Part shown: one piece after another, positions 35,201-46,400 of the stretch | Position numbering within the stretch: the stretch's first letter is position 1 | How the letters are laid out: each line of letters begins with the position of its first letter | NCBI GenBank assembly: GCA_030704615.1 | Contig: CM060733.1 | Coordinates: 68,512,001 to 68,572,000, forward strand | Source of the DNA: Takakia lepidozioides | Taxonomy: Eukaryota; Streptophyta; Takakiopsida; Takakiales; Takakiaceae | Length of the DNA: 60,000 nt | Reading direction: 5' to 3' | Position numbers and translations under genes: made by a program | The notes under the pieces: model-generated | What the model was told of the DNA's origin: nothing | What the model saw: the letters and a program-made list of their open reading frames with translations, nothing else | The model's database searches: none

Positions 35201-36830
35201 CATGTGGAAAGATTACTGAAAATTGGGGAAGGATGAGCAGAGGGAAATGGGAGGACAACTTACTTCATATATCACCTCCACCATTCCATCCATAGTGAGA
35301 CGATACCATGTCCGGTCAGTTTTTGCCACGGCTTTCTGAATGAGCTCGGGCTCCAGCATTTCCGCAAACATGTGCGGATCAGTGAGACCAGTTTTCCTCA
35401 CCTTGTACAGCATATGTGCCATGTGGGTATGCACGTACGCATTTTCAGTGACCCTGCAAGGCACACTCTCCAGTTCAGTCCACGGAAGCACGGAAACAAA
35501 ACAAACTGGAAACCGAAATGCGGCACCGCATTTCGAACGTGCTTGGGAGGGTATGAGTATCTTACGAGTTGAGGTCCGCCATGGCATTCTTGAGCAGGGA
35601 TGAGTCTGCCGCCTTCACCTTGAGGATGACACATTCCACCATGTAATGCCAGCCAATATGCTCGGCATGGTTCTGCTTGATGTACTCCCACCAGGCAAGA
35701 AGTCGGTGATTCCCGTCCCACACAAAGAACATTTTACCCGGCATATGGCCGAAGTCTGGATCACCCTTCAGCGTTGCCTGGAATTCGTCGTTGCGAGTGT
35801 GCCAGTGGGTATCCCATGTTGACAATTCATCCGCAGTGGGTCCACGAGTTTCGCCGTCCTCATTCTCAATGGAAACGTAGAATGCTGGCGAACCTAGACG
35901 GTACCCTTCTCGAAATGCGAACTTGAGCTCATCCACATCTCCGGGAAGTGCCTGCCTGACGATGGGAAGGGAGACCATGCGACAGAGTGGGATTCAAAGA
36001 GTCCGCTAGAATACCCTGCTGCCCAGAACTCTACCAATGCTACCGTGTGTCTCCTCCAACATTGTATCCGCTGCACTTTGGAATTCCTCCGGAGACATTT
36101 CTGCAGGTGGCGGTAGGGGGTTGAGCAGCTGGAGCATCCCCAACTGGAGCTGCACTCTGGGGAATCTTTGCGGGCAATTCTGCCATTGCAGAGGCCTCCT
36201 CCGGGCCTGCAGTATTCTGAAGATCTTCCTCAACGGTGGTCAGGTCTTGCTGCAAACGTTGAGCGGCAGCACCCTCCTCCGGTACCAGATCGACAAAATC
36301 AGTCGATCCCATTGCCTTTGCTGCAGCATTGACGCCCCCAACATCACCAGGCTGGAAATCAAGCAGGAACTAGGCTTCAGCTCGTGGAATCGTTTTTGCG
36401 GGAGACTGCTCCGCCCTCCCCCTGATTGCCTTGTGCTTCCTCATTCTTGCAGGTGAAGGTGTTTGCTGCAATTGAATCTGCCTTGTACCCTTCTGCTTCA
36501 TTCGCCTGGGTGGGGGGGGAAACGGCCTGGTCCGGTTCATAAACTAGTTGAAGGACGGGCTGCTTCTTCTTCATCTTTGCTGGAGAAGGGCCCGACCCCT
36601 GCTAGCGATTCTCCATGACCTTCGAACGCGAACTGCAAAGACTTGCCCTTCGAAGCCGCGTCCTTGAAACGCACAGGGCTAGGCCCGGCAGGAAGACCCG
36701 TGCTCGTGGATCGGCTGGGTGTGCGTGCTGCAGCTAGCTCCACGGACTCTTCCTGCGGCTCTTTGGATTCCTGCGATCCCTCCAGCACGTCCACCTTTCC
36801 GGTTAGGCATGCAAACATCTTCTGCATTCA
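32250..36830 (-). CDS. ParB-like DGNHR domain plus beta-class N6A/N4C DNA amino-methyltransferase-like protein
   Basis: Multi-exon minus-strand gene. Exons with matching phases: 35,566 upstream to about 35,980 (WDGNHRLLAWWEYI, like the DGxHR box of ParB/Srx-type domains), 35,453-35,264, 35,163-34,879, 34,845-34,668 (DVWLNRMTWWLQVIQ), 34,593-34,336, 34,230 to about 33,830, about 33,818-33,115 (CDMIILDIPDGEP, at the DPPY position), 33,018-32,754 (VLDLICGTG), 32,651-32,462 (ASKWAGRF, FAYEED) and 32,355-32,250. Motif IV before the AdoMet-binding motif I is the beta-class order, and ParB-methylase fusions are common in bacteria and phages. Upstream, low-complexity exons lie at about 36,830-36,000, and a coiled coil (RKQMRLQEEIAILQQQ) near 36,990. 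Oddities: motif IV reads DIPD instead of DPPY, and a +1 frameshift is likely near 34,430. Expected product: a nuclear DNA-modifying or DNA-binding protein. Confidence 0.72.
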
Positions 36831-36839
36831 AGTCTCCTA

Positions 36840-37333
36840 GCATACAGTCTAAGAATTTCACAAGAAAAATGAGGGGGGTTTCGGTGCTCGATCAGCTGCG
36901 CGCATCCCGATAGCACGGAGCTCTCACTGGTGGCTGGGTTGCCTGCGTGGCCTGCTGCTGCAAGATGGCAATCTCCTCCTGTAGACGCATCTGCTTCCTC
37001 TTGGCCTACGTCCGAAGTACAATTTTTGGAGCTTGCGACGATGTCTCTTCTCTGGTGCACGAACTCCCTCCCTCTCAGGTCCGAGCATAAGAAGAACAGA
37101 GACAGAGAAAAGGGCGCGAGAGGGGTGACTGAGTAGACACGACAAAAGAAGATGAAACGACAGTGATGCACCACTTGGGTTCGAAAGGCTTGGACGAAAG
37201 TGTCTCCTCGTGGACTATCCGTCATTATGAAATTCGAATCGTCAAGGGTACGCCTGCCGTCCAAAAAGTAGACATCATTAACCAACGGTCAGGCCGTGCC
37301 GCCTCCTGCCACTTCAGTCAGATAGAGTGCAGA
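36840..37333 (-). promoter_or_regulatory. 5' part and upstream region of the methyltransferase gene
   Basis: About 37,010-36,900 can encode a short coiled coil (RKQMRLQEEIAILQQQATQ) ending at a possible donor (CCACCA|GTGAGAG), a candidate first exon. Upstream, to the internal terminus at 37,334, is a pyrimidine-rich leader (TTTTCTCTGTCTCTG on minus). No TATA box is evident. Confidence 0.4.
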
Positions 37334-37789
37334 GGGGGCTGCTATTTCATGAGCCATGAGCCATGAGCGGCATGAGCCATGAGCAGAGTCCTAAGTGTCG
37401 AAAAAAACATGAGCAGGACTATTTTCCAGAAATGAGTGTCCACGGGTTGAGGGTGTCACGGTCATAGGGGGAGAAGGACCTCCCGATGAAGGAGGTTCGG
37501 CAATGGTTTTTAGAATTACATATTGAAAGGCAATGTTTCGCGAATGGTAGGGTGGTACTGCTCTGTACAATGGGGGCCCATTTCAGCCTCCCAGCCACTT
37601 GCAAAATCCACCCACACTCGCAATCCCAAACGAAATGAGGAATGATGCATTCTGGGAACGATGGATACAAACTAGAACAAAAAGAGGGCACAATGGGGTT
37701 TTTATTGATCCACATGAATTGCATTTGAAGCACGTCTACTGTGCTGATTGTGCAAACAAATCTTTAGCCTTGTGCCTTCTGAATACAAG

Positions 37790-38353
37790 TCACGTTGTCA
37801 ATGGGACTTTGACTGCTCTGAAAACTAGCTCATGAGTCATCGGGCTCCTCCAGGTAAACTGGATTGCAGCCGTTGTACCGCCCATGTTGATGTTCACCAC
37901 AATGTCCTGCCCTTCAATCATACCATCGTCGAATATGGAAAGCTTCACGTTTTCGTCGTTCGCACCAATGCGAATGTCCCCATACAATGGAGAAGAGGAG
38001 CGCACTCCTTCAGGAGTATAAGTCTCTCCGATGGAATCCACCCACGTCCACTGGCAGCAGTTCCACCGCAACAGCATAGCAGTGCGCATTCTTCTACATA
38101 GGTGCCCGTCGTAGCTGGGAAAATCGGAATCAAGGATGCGTAGGAGCCACGGACTCCTCAGACCAAGATCGTCACCCCGCTTGAAGGCGTGTTGGCCTGA
38201 GATATACTCAAAAGCGGACAATGTTTCCACATTCGAACCAGTATCTTCTGTGTAATCTGTGTACCAGATAACGATGTCTCCCGATGTGGCCGAATACATT
38301 GCATAATCGAAGCCTCCATAAGGGCAGTTGTCCCGGTTCCGGAAGCACGACAT
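37790..38353 (-). CDS. Divergent-pair gene 1, copy B: unrecognised family, full length
   Basis: Copy B of the gene at 28,668-29,231, without its nonsense mutation: here the codon is CAG and the protein continues QFTWRSPMTHELVFRAVKV to the stop, aligning to the end of gene 2 (QFTSRCRISNELVLRAIKV). 187 residues from the start aligned with gene 2; the frame is open to 38,503 if an upstream Met is used. Conserved blocks: DNCPYGGFDYAMY, SGDIVIWYTDYTED, RWNCCQWTWVD, YGDI, IVVNINMGGTTAA. About 15 replacements separate it from copy A over the shared part. Function unknown. It shares a promoter region with gene 2, copy B. Confidence 0.65.
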   Translation of the reverse strand: MSCFRNRDNCPYGGFDYAMYSATSGDIVIWYTDYTEDTGSNVETLSAFEYISGQHAFKRGDDLGLRSPWLLRILDSDFPSYDGHLCRRMRTAMLLRWNCCQWTWVDSIGETYTPEGVRSSSPLYGDIRIGANDENVKLSIFDDGMIEGQDIVVNINMGGTTAAIQFTWRSPMTHELVFRAVKVPLTT

Positions 38354-38588
38354 CCTTGCAAAGGAGGACCTAAGGACGTCTTTGATGCTGATGACAATGA
38401 CCTTGCGGACAGCAACGAAGCCCTTAGATTTTAGAAATGATGAGAAGCGGAAGAGCAGTGCAGGCTCCAATAATGGAGCATCTGGGTCACATGTACCCAC
38501 CAATCATCGTGTAACGTGTTCATCACGCCAGCGGTGGATAAACCGATACCTCTTTCTCATCCACGGGGTATAGTTTGAAATCTACCAC

Positions 38589-38651
38589 CGAAGTCCATCC
38601 CCCGGAAGGAAATTCGGTGCCGCATTTACATCGAAGGGGGGATGGACTTCG
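38589..38651. promoter_or_regulatory. 63-bp palindrome in the divergent promoter, copy B
   Basis: The outer arms CGAAGTCCATCCCCC and GGGGGGATGGACTTCG are identical to copy A, with GGTGCC instead of GGCGCC at the centre and GGAAGGAAAT instead of GGATGTAAAT in the left inner arm. Keeping the outer arms while inner bases drift points to a protein-binding or replication structure. Confidence 0.72.
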
Positions 38652-38863
38652 TCGTCTCGAGTGGCTATAGGCCCACCTGGCACTTACTGCCCATAGTTTG
38701 CATGGCAGGGAAGGAAACTGAAACGGCTACATGCATGGAGTAGCCAATCTTCATCCGTGCAGGTTCCTGTAGGGGGGAAATTTAAATGTGCCCTGGAGTG
38801 TTTGTGAGGAATTGCAATGTTTGCTTGAACTTCTTCCAGCCACCGCGCTGCTCTTTTTCAAGG

Positions 38864-39442
38864 ATGCCGTGCCGTCAAAATCCTGCTGATTGCCCTTATC
38901 ATGGCCACGATTATGCTATGTTCAAACCAGAATCAGGAGACATCATTGTCTGGCTCTCTGTTTTCACTGACGCTTCTGGAATCAAGCGGGAGTCTTTGCG
39001 CGCAATGGAGTATTTGGAGGGCTATTACCGCTTTGAGCGAGGTGAGGGCGAGGGTCAATGCGGTCCGTGGGTCCTGAAAATTGTTGACCTCGATATACCA
39101 AGCTGGAATGGGATGCCAGACAGATCACGCACGGCCTCACTTTGGCGGTGGAATTGCTGCCAGTGGACCAGGGAGGATGGCACCGGGGAAAACTTTATTC
39201 GTGGAGTTCACTCCGCTCTTTCAGTGTATGGAGACATTCGGCTGAGTTGCGAAGACGAATCGCACGGGCACATGAGGCCCACAGTGACCTTGTCAATGTA
39301 TGATGGTGGTATCATTGATGGGCATGACATTGTGGTCAGCTCCACCAAGGGCACCAGAATGACCGCATTGCAGTTTACCTCGAGGTGCCGCATCAGTAAT
39401 GAGCTTGTTTTGAGGGCTATCAAAGTTCCGTCGACTTGGTGA
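38864..39442 (+). CDS. Divergent-pair gene 2, copy B: unrecognised 192-residue protein
   Basis: Same length and blocks as copy A (DCPYHGHDYAMF, RWNCCQWTREDGTGE, DGGIIDGHDIVV), 12 replacements, no stop. The start is the ATG shared with copy A; the frame is also open to 38,786 because a short deletion removed upstream sequence present in copy A. Function unknown. Confidence 0.7.
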   Translation: MPCRQNPADCPYHGHDYAMFKPESGDIIVWLSVFTDASGIKRESLRAMEYLEGYYRFERGEGEGQCGPWVLKIVDLDIPSWNGMPDRSRTASLWRWNCCQWTREDGTGENFIRGVHSALSVYGDIRLSCEDESHGHMRPTVTLSMYDGGIIDGHDIVVSSTKGTRMTALQFTSRCRISNELVLRAIKVPSTW

Positions 39443-39719
39443 CGCCCATGTAGAGGGAGGAAGGGCTTAGATTTGTCTGGAGTTGCTAAATGTGAGACAC
39501 CGTGTTCGATCAATAAAACAACCCATCGTACCTCACTTCTGTGTGCTTGTGTTTCATCGTGTTCAAGAACAGCCGTAATTGGCCCACTGTTTACAATTTG
39601 AGATCTCATTTCTACAATGTGTCTGTCCATATGAATATACCAGAGTCAGCGATATCAGAGTCCTGAGGTGAAGGAAATCCATGTATGAGTTAAAGGAAAC
39701 ATGTACACGCCGAAGCTCA

Positions 39720-40775
39720 GAACTTCGGCACCGCATTTCATTTTTCTCCATGCAACGATTTCTGGCAGCTCCCTTTCCTCTGTTGTCGTCGTAACAGAAA
39801 TGTTGTACAACATTTCATTTCCTGACATGGCATTACCATACTTCGAATTGGAAATGCGGCACCACATTTCCATATTGGACCTTGAATTCCGAGCATGTCC
39901 AGTCGCTAATGCTTGTCCATGTCCATACATGAAATGCGGCACCACATTTCCATGTCCGTCATCGAAATTTCGTTCCGGACAATGAAATGCGGCACCGCAT
40001 TTCCGGAGAGCAAAATGGAATGCGGTGCCGCATTTCCGTCAAAGGGTCTGGAATTGGACAAACAACGATGTCCGTTCTGGAAATGCGGCACCACATTTCC
40101 ATGTCCGTCATCAAAATTTTGTATTGGACAATGGAATGCGGTGCCGCATTTCCGTCCAACAAGACACAATGCCCACACGGGTCTAGAATTGGACAAACAA
40201 CGATGTCTGTTTTGGAAATGCGGCGCCGCATTTCCCATGTTGGGCAATCGAAAGTTTTTATAGGACAATGTAAGTTTTTCTAGGACGATGGAATGCGGTG
40301 CCGCATTTCCGTCAAAGGGTCTGGAATTGGACAATCAACGATGTCCGTTTTCGAAATGCGGCGCCGCAATTCCATGTACGTCATCGAAATTTCTTATTGG
40401 ACAATGGAATGCGGTGCCGCATTCCCGTCTAGCATCATGGAATGGGGAGCCGCATTTCCGTGGATGGGTCTGCAGTTGGAAAAATGTCCATCTCCAAAAC
40501 GTAAATGCGGCACCGCATTTCCATGTTCGACCTCTGCATTTCCATTTACCTCCATGGAAGGAGCTGGCAATCGGCAAAACTGCCGTGTCGGAAACGGAAA
40601 TGCGGCACCGCATTTCGTTCGGCCGAACAGTTTCTGATGTCCAAACCATGAAACGGAAAATTGTTCTTGCCCCGGTTTTGGAAATGCGGTGCCGCATTTC
40701 CAAAGGAGGTTTTTGCAATTGCCACATTTCCATTCCGACATTGAAATGCGGTGCCGCATTTCCGATTTTGGGAGG
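39720..40775. repeat. Palindrome array 2 (copy B of array 1)
   Basis: About 17 palindromes in the same order and with the same spacers as array 1, but with independent losses: one unit is shortened around 40,260, and several centres read CCACATTT instead of CCGCATTT. Most copies keep AATGCGG/CCGCATT on both arms. Confidence 0.9.
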
Positions 40776-40899
40776 GACCAGGTTTGGACAATGTTGTCGT
40801 TGTGAAGCACATGGGAGAGGGGACATGAAGGACGGGGAGAATTTCCTTTATATACTCTGGAATAGAATTTAAATGTACAGAGAGTTCATTAAAATTTTA

Positions 40900-41243
40900 T
40901 TAATCTTGAAAATCATCAGTATCGTCGTCCTGTCCTTGACTGTCATGCTCCGCCTCCACCCCGTCATTGCCTTTCTCATCTCCAGCGGACTGCTCGTTGG
41001 CCAGGCTTTCGAAAATCCCATCTTCACCTTGTGGAACCGACCATCTCACCTCCGTTGGGTCGTCGTCCTCCCTGTCTGCATCGCTCTCATCTGCTGAATC
41101 ACATATGAACTTTCGCACCCGTCTACTTGTCTCAGCTGTTGCCAACTCTTTCCTTATCCTTCTGTCCTCCCTAGCCCTCTCCAAAATCTGCTCTACTTTA
41201 CTGGGATTCTCACATCATCTAATCACAGTATTTGTGAGTTTAG
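40900..41243 (-). CDS. Acidic C-terminal exon, copy B
   Basis: Copy B of the exon at 31,887-32,230, with the same acceptor (TTATGCAG), the same stop and only a few replacements (for example ATAETSRRVRKF for AAAETGRRVRKF). In this copy the catalytic methyltransferase exons are absent, so the exon is either orphaned or belongs to another transcript. Confidence 0.45.
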
Positions 41244-41262
41244 CTGCATAACTAGGAAGGGA

Positions 41263-41742
41263 TTAGTCCTTCACCGGGCTCGTCATGAAGTCGGCCCTCG
41301 CAAAGAACGGGACATTCTTCCTGGCAGGAAGTGTAGGCCCTACATGTTTCGACTCGGATCCTGGAATCCTGCACATAACAATCACCAACGAGACCAATGA
41401 GAACCACAGTCCGGAAATGCGTTTGACAAAAAATCACCCAGAAGGCTTTGCAAACTTACAATGTTTGCACTCACTCGTATTCCGGGTTCTCCTCGGCATC
41501 AATGTCCACTGTCTCTTCCTCCGACTCCGACGAATCCGAGGAGTCTTTGGCTTCGATGGGAGCCTTCACATTCCGTTGCAGCCCTCCAGATGGGATCCCC
41601 AGATGGATGTGTCCTCCTCGTAGGCAAAGAGGTGCCGGTCCAAAAACCGCCCAGCCCACATTGAGGCACCTGTTACAATGCCATCCACACATTATGACAT
41701 GGCCCTTCAGATGTTGCGAATTAAAGCATAACGAGAATTTGC
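41263..41742 (-). pseudogene. Methyltransferase 3' exons only, copy B
   Basis: Matches 32,250-32,723: the last two exons and part of the preceding intron, ending where the duplication ends. GASMWAGRF is followed by a 6-bp insertion and a 1-bp deletion (around 41,580-41,600) that shift the frame in the acidic region. With no upstream exons it cannot encode the enzyme. Confidence 0.75.
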
Positions 41743-42770
41743 CGCATTTACGTTCTGGAGAGTATGAAGATCTCACCCGGACGGAAATGCAGTGCCGCAT
41801 TTCCCTCCCATAGCTCCATGCCTGAGATACAAAACGGAAATGCGGCGCCGAATTCCGTTGTGGAATGTCGGAAGGTGCGACTCGGACGGAAATGCTGTGC
41901 CGCATTTTAGTTCCAGTGGTTCATGATTTTCAATCAGAACGGAAATGCGGTACCGCATTTCCGTTCCACCTTCATATACCTTAGTTGTTGAACGGAAACG
42001 TCGTGCCGCATTTCCGTTCTGGAGAGTATGAAGGTCTCACCCGGACGGAAATGTGGTGCCGCATTTCCGTCCCACAGCTCCATGCCTGAGATACAAAACG
42101 GAAATGCGGCGCCTCATTTCCGTTGTGGAATGTTGGAAGGTACGACTCGGACGGAAATGTTGTGCCGCATTTCAGTTCCAGTGGTTCATGATTTTCAATC
42201 AGAACGGAAAAGCGGTATCGCATTTCCGTTCCACTGTCACATACCGTACTTGTTGGACGGAAATGCGGCACCGCATTTCTGTTCTGGAGAGTATAAAGGT
42301 TTCCCCTGGACGGAAATGCGGTGCTGCATTTTCGTCGCACTGGTGCATGACTAAGATGCAAAACGGAAATGCAGCGCCGTATTTCCGTCCAATAGCAATT
42401 GAAAGTAGCACACCGGACGGAAATGCGGAACCTCATTTCCGTCCACTGGATTCCATTGAAATAGACGGGACGAAAATTCGGCACCGCATTTCCGTTCCTG
42501 CCTATCCAAAGTGTCCTAGTCAATGACAATGCGCTGTCGCTATTATTTTCTACCGTGTGTTTGTAGTCCCGTTGGACCTACATGCGATACTGCATTTCCG
42601 TTCCACCATGGGCCTGCTTTTACAGTGGACTGAAATTTGGTACCGCATTTCCGTTGCACCAGTATTTTGGTTTCCCTGTTGACGGAAATGGGGGCCGCAT
42701 TTCCGATCACAATCAACGAGAGGATGATGTCGAACTTTGATGCGGGACCGCATTCCCATTCAGCCATGTG
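41743..42770. repeat. Palindrome array 3: 53-bp spacing, 264-bp higher-order repeat
   Basis: About 18 palindromes spaced almost evenly at 52-55 bp. The landmark TTCTGGAGAGTAT recurs at 41,753, 42,017 and 42,282, giving a higher-order period of 264-265 bp of five palindromes each. Spacers differ from arrays 1 and 2 (TGGTTCATGATTTTCAATC, CTCCATGCCTGAGATAC). After about 42,500 the copies are more degenerate. It separates the duplicated segment from the transposase gene. Confidence 0.92.
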
Positions 42771-42924
42771 CAATGGGTTGCATTGTTCCGAAACAATACA
42801 ATTGCGGCCTGTCTTAATGAGCACAACTTGGTTGTCTAACCGTTTTAACTAACAATCCTGGCTCTTGTCAGTGCGAATGTTCATGTTTGCACCGCGAATA
42901 CTGGTTGATCCACCCTCAGGAGAA

Positions 42925-43335
42925 ACTGTTAGGAGATGTTATTTCGTCGCCGAATCGGCCATCATTGTCATACTTAGTGGATATGGAATCACACCTCCCA
43001 CCTTCATGCATGTAGCTTGAAACAATACTTTCCACTTCAATGTGCGACTTCCAATCGTCGATGGACTCCGCAGATCCCACTTAGATGGTGCCTTTGAGCC
43101 TTGGTCTGTCGCTATACTGAACCTCGCACTTGCCAACTTCGTGCGGTGTTTGATGGCTCCGAATTCCTACGCTATAGTTTGTTGTCCTCCGCAACTTGGC
43201 CTGGATCCCAAATGAGGGAGGACTTTGCAGAGTGACTGACCTTTGTTCCAAATTCAAGCTCAAACCGGGCACAGTTTATTTGGAAGAAGAAAAGAATGAT
43301 GTTCCTGGACAAGTTGATGAGACCATTGTCGTGCT
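42925..43335 (+). pseudogene. Coding-like stretch upstream of the transposase, with two TGA stops
   Basis: One plus frame reads ETVRRCYFVAESAIIVILSG, then TPPTFMHVA, TGA, NNTFHFNVRLPIVDGLRR, then EPWSVAILNLALANFVRCLM and SYAIVCCPPQLGLDPK, TGA. A second frame follows with FKLKPGTVYLEEEKNDVPG up to a possible donor (GTGCTAG|GTAACG). The composition looks like real protein. It is probably the 5' part of the transposase gene or a gene just before it; I do not recognise it. Confidence 0.45.
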
Positions 43336-43402
43336 AGGTAACGACAGAGGTTGCGGAATCGAATGACATGTACCCCCATCAGACACCATCCTGTACCAAT
43401 AT

Positions 43403-46400
43403 GTGGGAATGCCCATTCCCTTTCCGAATCAGTTGCTGCCCACACCATCCACAAAGGAGTCGGGAAACCGACAGGCGGCCACTGCCAACAGAGAGGTATG
43501 CAACGATAATCATTCCCGACCTGGACCGTCAAGACCCTCCATAGCTTCTCGTGTGGACGTATTCGACATTTCCGACGAGGAAGATGAGTGCATTGAGGTC
43601 CCCATGTCCTCCACACGGTCGTTCAAATACGACATGGACGTCTCTGCAGGTGCTACGCATGTACCCTCGAGCATAACTCCAACCCGGTCCATTGTGCAGC
43701 TCCTACGGCAACATCACCTTGATGGTTCTCGCTCCGAGCTGGCTGCTCTCGACTATGCCAAATTTCCAGTCAGGAAGGTAACGTATCTGCCTCCCGAAGT
43801 CGATGGCAATGTCATCTTTGAGTTTCCACCTGTTACTTTGTCAAACAAAGCCTCAGGGATGTTAATAGACATGGATCGAAAGCATGACGGACACCCCTGG
43901 TGTGTGACGAAAACCAGTGGCACGAAAATTGCTGATGGTGTTCGTGTACGATACGTCCTCTGTGCGGGGAAGCTGAGGTGCCTCAATCCCGCCTGCTTCC
44001 ACTTTCTCTCCAAATGAGGGCGGAGAAACGAGACGGATTGGACTGGCACAACCCATCATCCATTCATTCTCCAGCCAAGCTCCTGCGGGTACTTTCAAGT
44101 GCGCACATTGCAAAGAACCACCGACGTGCATGTCCATGTGCAGAGCCAAGCAATATTACGTAATCCATTTGCTCCCGGACTTTACTAGAGCTTGCATGCA
44201 CGTTGGGGTCCACTGCCACCCCTTGGCGAGAGGCAACATGCGTGAGGCTGTGCAGGAAGCACACGACATCATAAAAGAGGAGGTGAAATTGAGCCCCGGA
44301 GCCAGTCCAAAGCAGATTCAGTTGAAGGCAGCCCACAAGATTGCTCTTGGCAAAATCATGTCTGAAGATGGTTCAGACCGAGTGCCCTTGAATGAAGAGG
44401 AGATGCTTGACCTGCTGGAGTCCGTCTCGCACGTTTGTAGTCCGAACGTGCGGAATCACATCGTATCTTGCAAGCAGGAGTTCGGCCGGGGGTCGGACAT
44501 GCACTCAATCCTGGAGGTGAAACGAATGACTAGATATGACTACATCCAAGGTAGCAGGTTTCCAGGGCAAGGCAGCGAATCCGATCGTTGTTACATTCTT
44601 AAAATGTCGACGTGTGGGCCTGGGAGTGGAGTCGACTTGGTCACTCGCATGACAACTGAAAACTTGTCGAATGCTTGGGTGATGTTTGATCACATCAAGC
44701 GAATTACAAACCATCAGTGGGTGACTATGGGTGCGCATGTTTATGACTATCACTCCAAGAGGCTCATGACGATTGCAATCTGCGAGATGAAAGGGGAGGA
44801 CACACAGTCGGAGATGCATCTGTGGGAGGGCATAAACGAGCAGATGGCAAGGGCGGGATTGCCAGAGCCCAATTTCAAGGGATTCATGGTAGACAACGCT
44901 CAGGCCAACTGGGCAACGGTGCGGTGTGTGTACGGTGAGGACGCCAATGTTCCAATGGAGGGGAAAGAGAGATCCTGTGGATTCCATTGGATGCAGAGTC
45001 TATCTCACTACACTACCAAATTTGTTGCTAGCTCATTCCAAGCTGAACACCGTGTCCTTCGTACGGCGTGGAAGGATGCACCCACATTTGATGACGCGGA
45101 GGTTAAGTTTGCTATCATGGAGGCTTGGTGGAACATGACAGGTGCAGTGGAGACAACCAATCTGGGAGCCTTGCACAGCTGGTTGGGGTGGTAGCATTTC
45201 CGGTATCGACAGTTCGGACAGTACATGCGGGAGGTATGATGCTGTCATTTTCGTGCAATTGTCTTTCTATTACGGACCTTTCCATTGGTCCCTCACCATT
45301 GTTTGTGTCCTTGTAGGAGCGGTGCTTGGATTCCGACACGGACATGCCGAACACGAATATGGCAGAATCAGTCCACTCCTCCTGGCAAGCGTCTTCTGCC
45401 GCACATCTGGTGGACGTAGTGACGGCCACAACGGAGGACATCGACAGAGCAATCATGCAGCAAGCCACGTACTACAAGTTCCTGAGCGGGAAACAATGGG
45501 GCTTTGGGTTGGACAGGGAGGAATTGTTGGTACGAACAGCTTCGAGGTCGAAGAATCCACTGAAATGGGCGACAACATTGCGAGAGAAGATCAAAGGGAC
45601 GCCTCTGCACCGCAGAGGTGAACACCTAGAGGGGGACGTCCGTACTCGCCCTGTGAGGCGGAGGATTGAAGAGGAACCTGGGTGCGAAGAGGATTCCTGG
45701 AGATCCGACAGGAACATTCGGACAGCACCTCGAGATCCCGTCATGTTGCCGCACAATGTGTCTTCCAGCAGTGGAAGCCCAAGAAATTCCAAATCGCCAT
45801 CGCCTTCAAGCGGGGATTCCGTGCGAGAAATTCCCACCGCTCGCTTGCCCCAGATTCCGCCCGTTGTTATGCAGTATGGCCAAGCCATTGTGGAGACGAC
45901 TGTGTCTGCGTCACAGTGGAGAATTGCTCGCACAAAGCCGTCGTTTTGAGGCAGGTGTTCCGCAATTCGAGTGGATACACGGCAACATTGTTTAGAGATG
46001 ATAAGGAGGAATCCAGATGGGGCTGTCCCTGCTCCTACTTTTACAGGAAGATTTGTCCATGAAAAGTTTGCGGAGGCGACAACCACCCAGTTCTGGTTCT
46101 GCAGGCATGACATTATGACTTGCGTATATGGAAAGCCCAAGTACGGCATACAAACAATGCCAGAGGCTCCCCCGGTGTGGCCGATGGAACCAGGCTGTGA
46201 TCTGAGTCAGGTTGAGGCCGACGTCCTTACTGCCGCAGGATTTCGGATGGTGCAGCGCACTGACGTCCCCAGACAACCATTTCCGCTTCCACAGCTTCCA
46301 CAGCCTCCACCACCGACCCTTGTGAGAGCAAGAACAATGGGACGCGACAGCTCTAAGCATCCTACACACCGTTGGGGGAAACCGAAGAGGCGGCGACCTC

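Larger units (their letters stand above)
37334..41742. repeat. 4.4-kb internal duplication (copy B of 28,211-32,723)
   Basis: This segment repeats the left 4.5 kb of the transposon: terminus with CATGAGC runs, gene 1, palindromic promoter, gene 2, palindrome array, acidic exon and the last exons of the methyltransferase gene. It starts exactly at the terminal sequence GGGGGCTGCTATTTCATGAG. It ends after GAGAATTTGC, at an intron of the methyltransferase gene, where array 3 begins. Copies differ by scattered substitutions and short indels. No CCATCACT precedes it. Confidence 0.92.

Noticed and set aside
41743-42770. CRISPR-like appearance: short palindromic repeats at regular spacing
   Set aside because: The DNA is plant-like, the spacers are themselves repeated in a 264-bp unit, and no cas genes exist. 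It is a higher-order satellite-like array.
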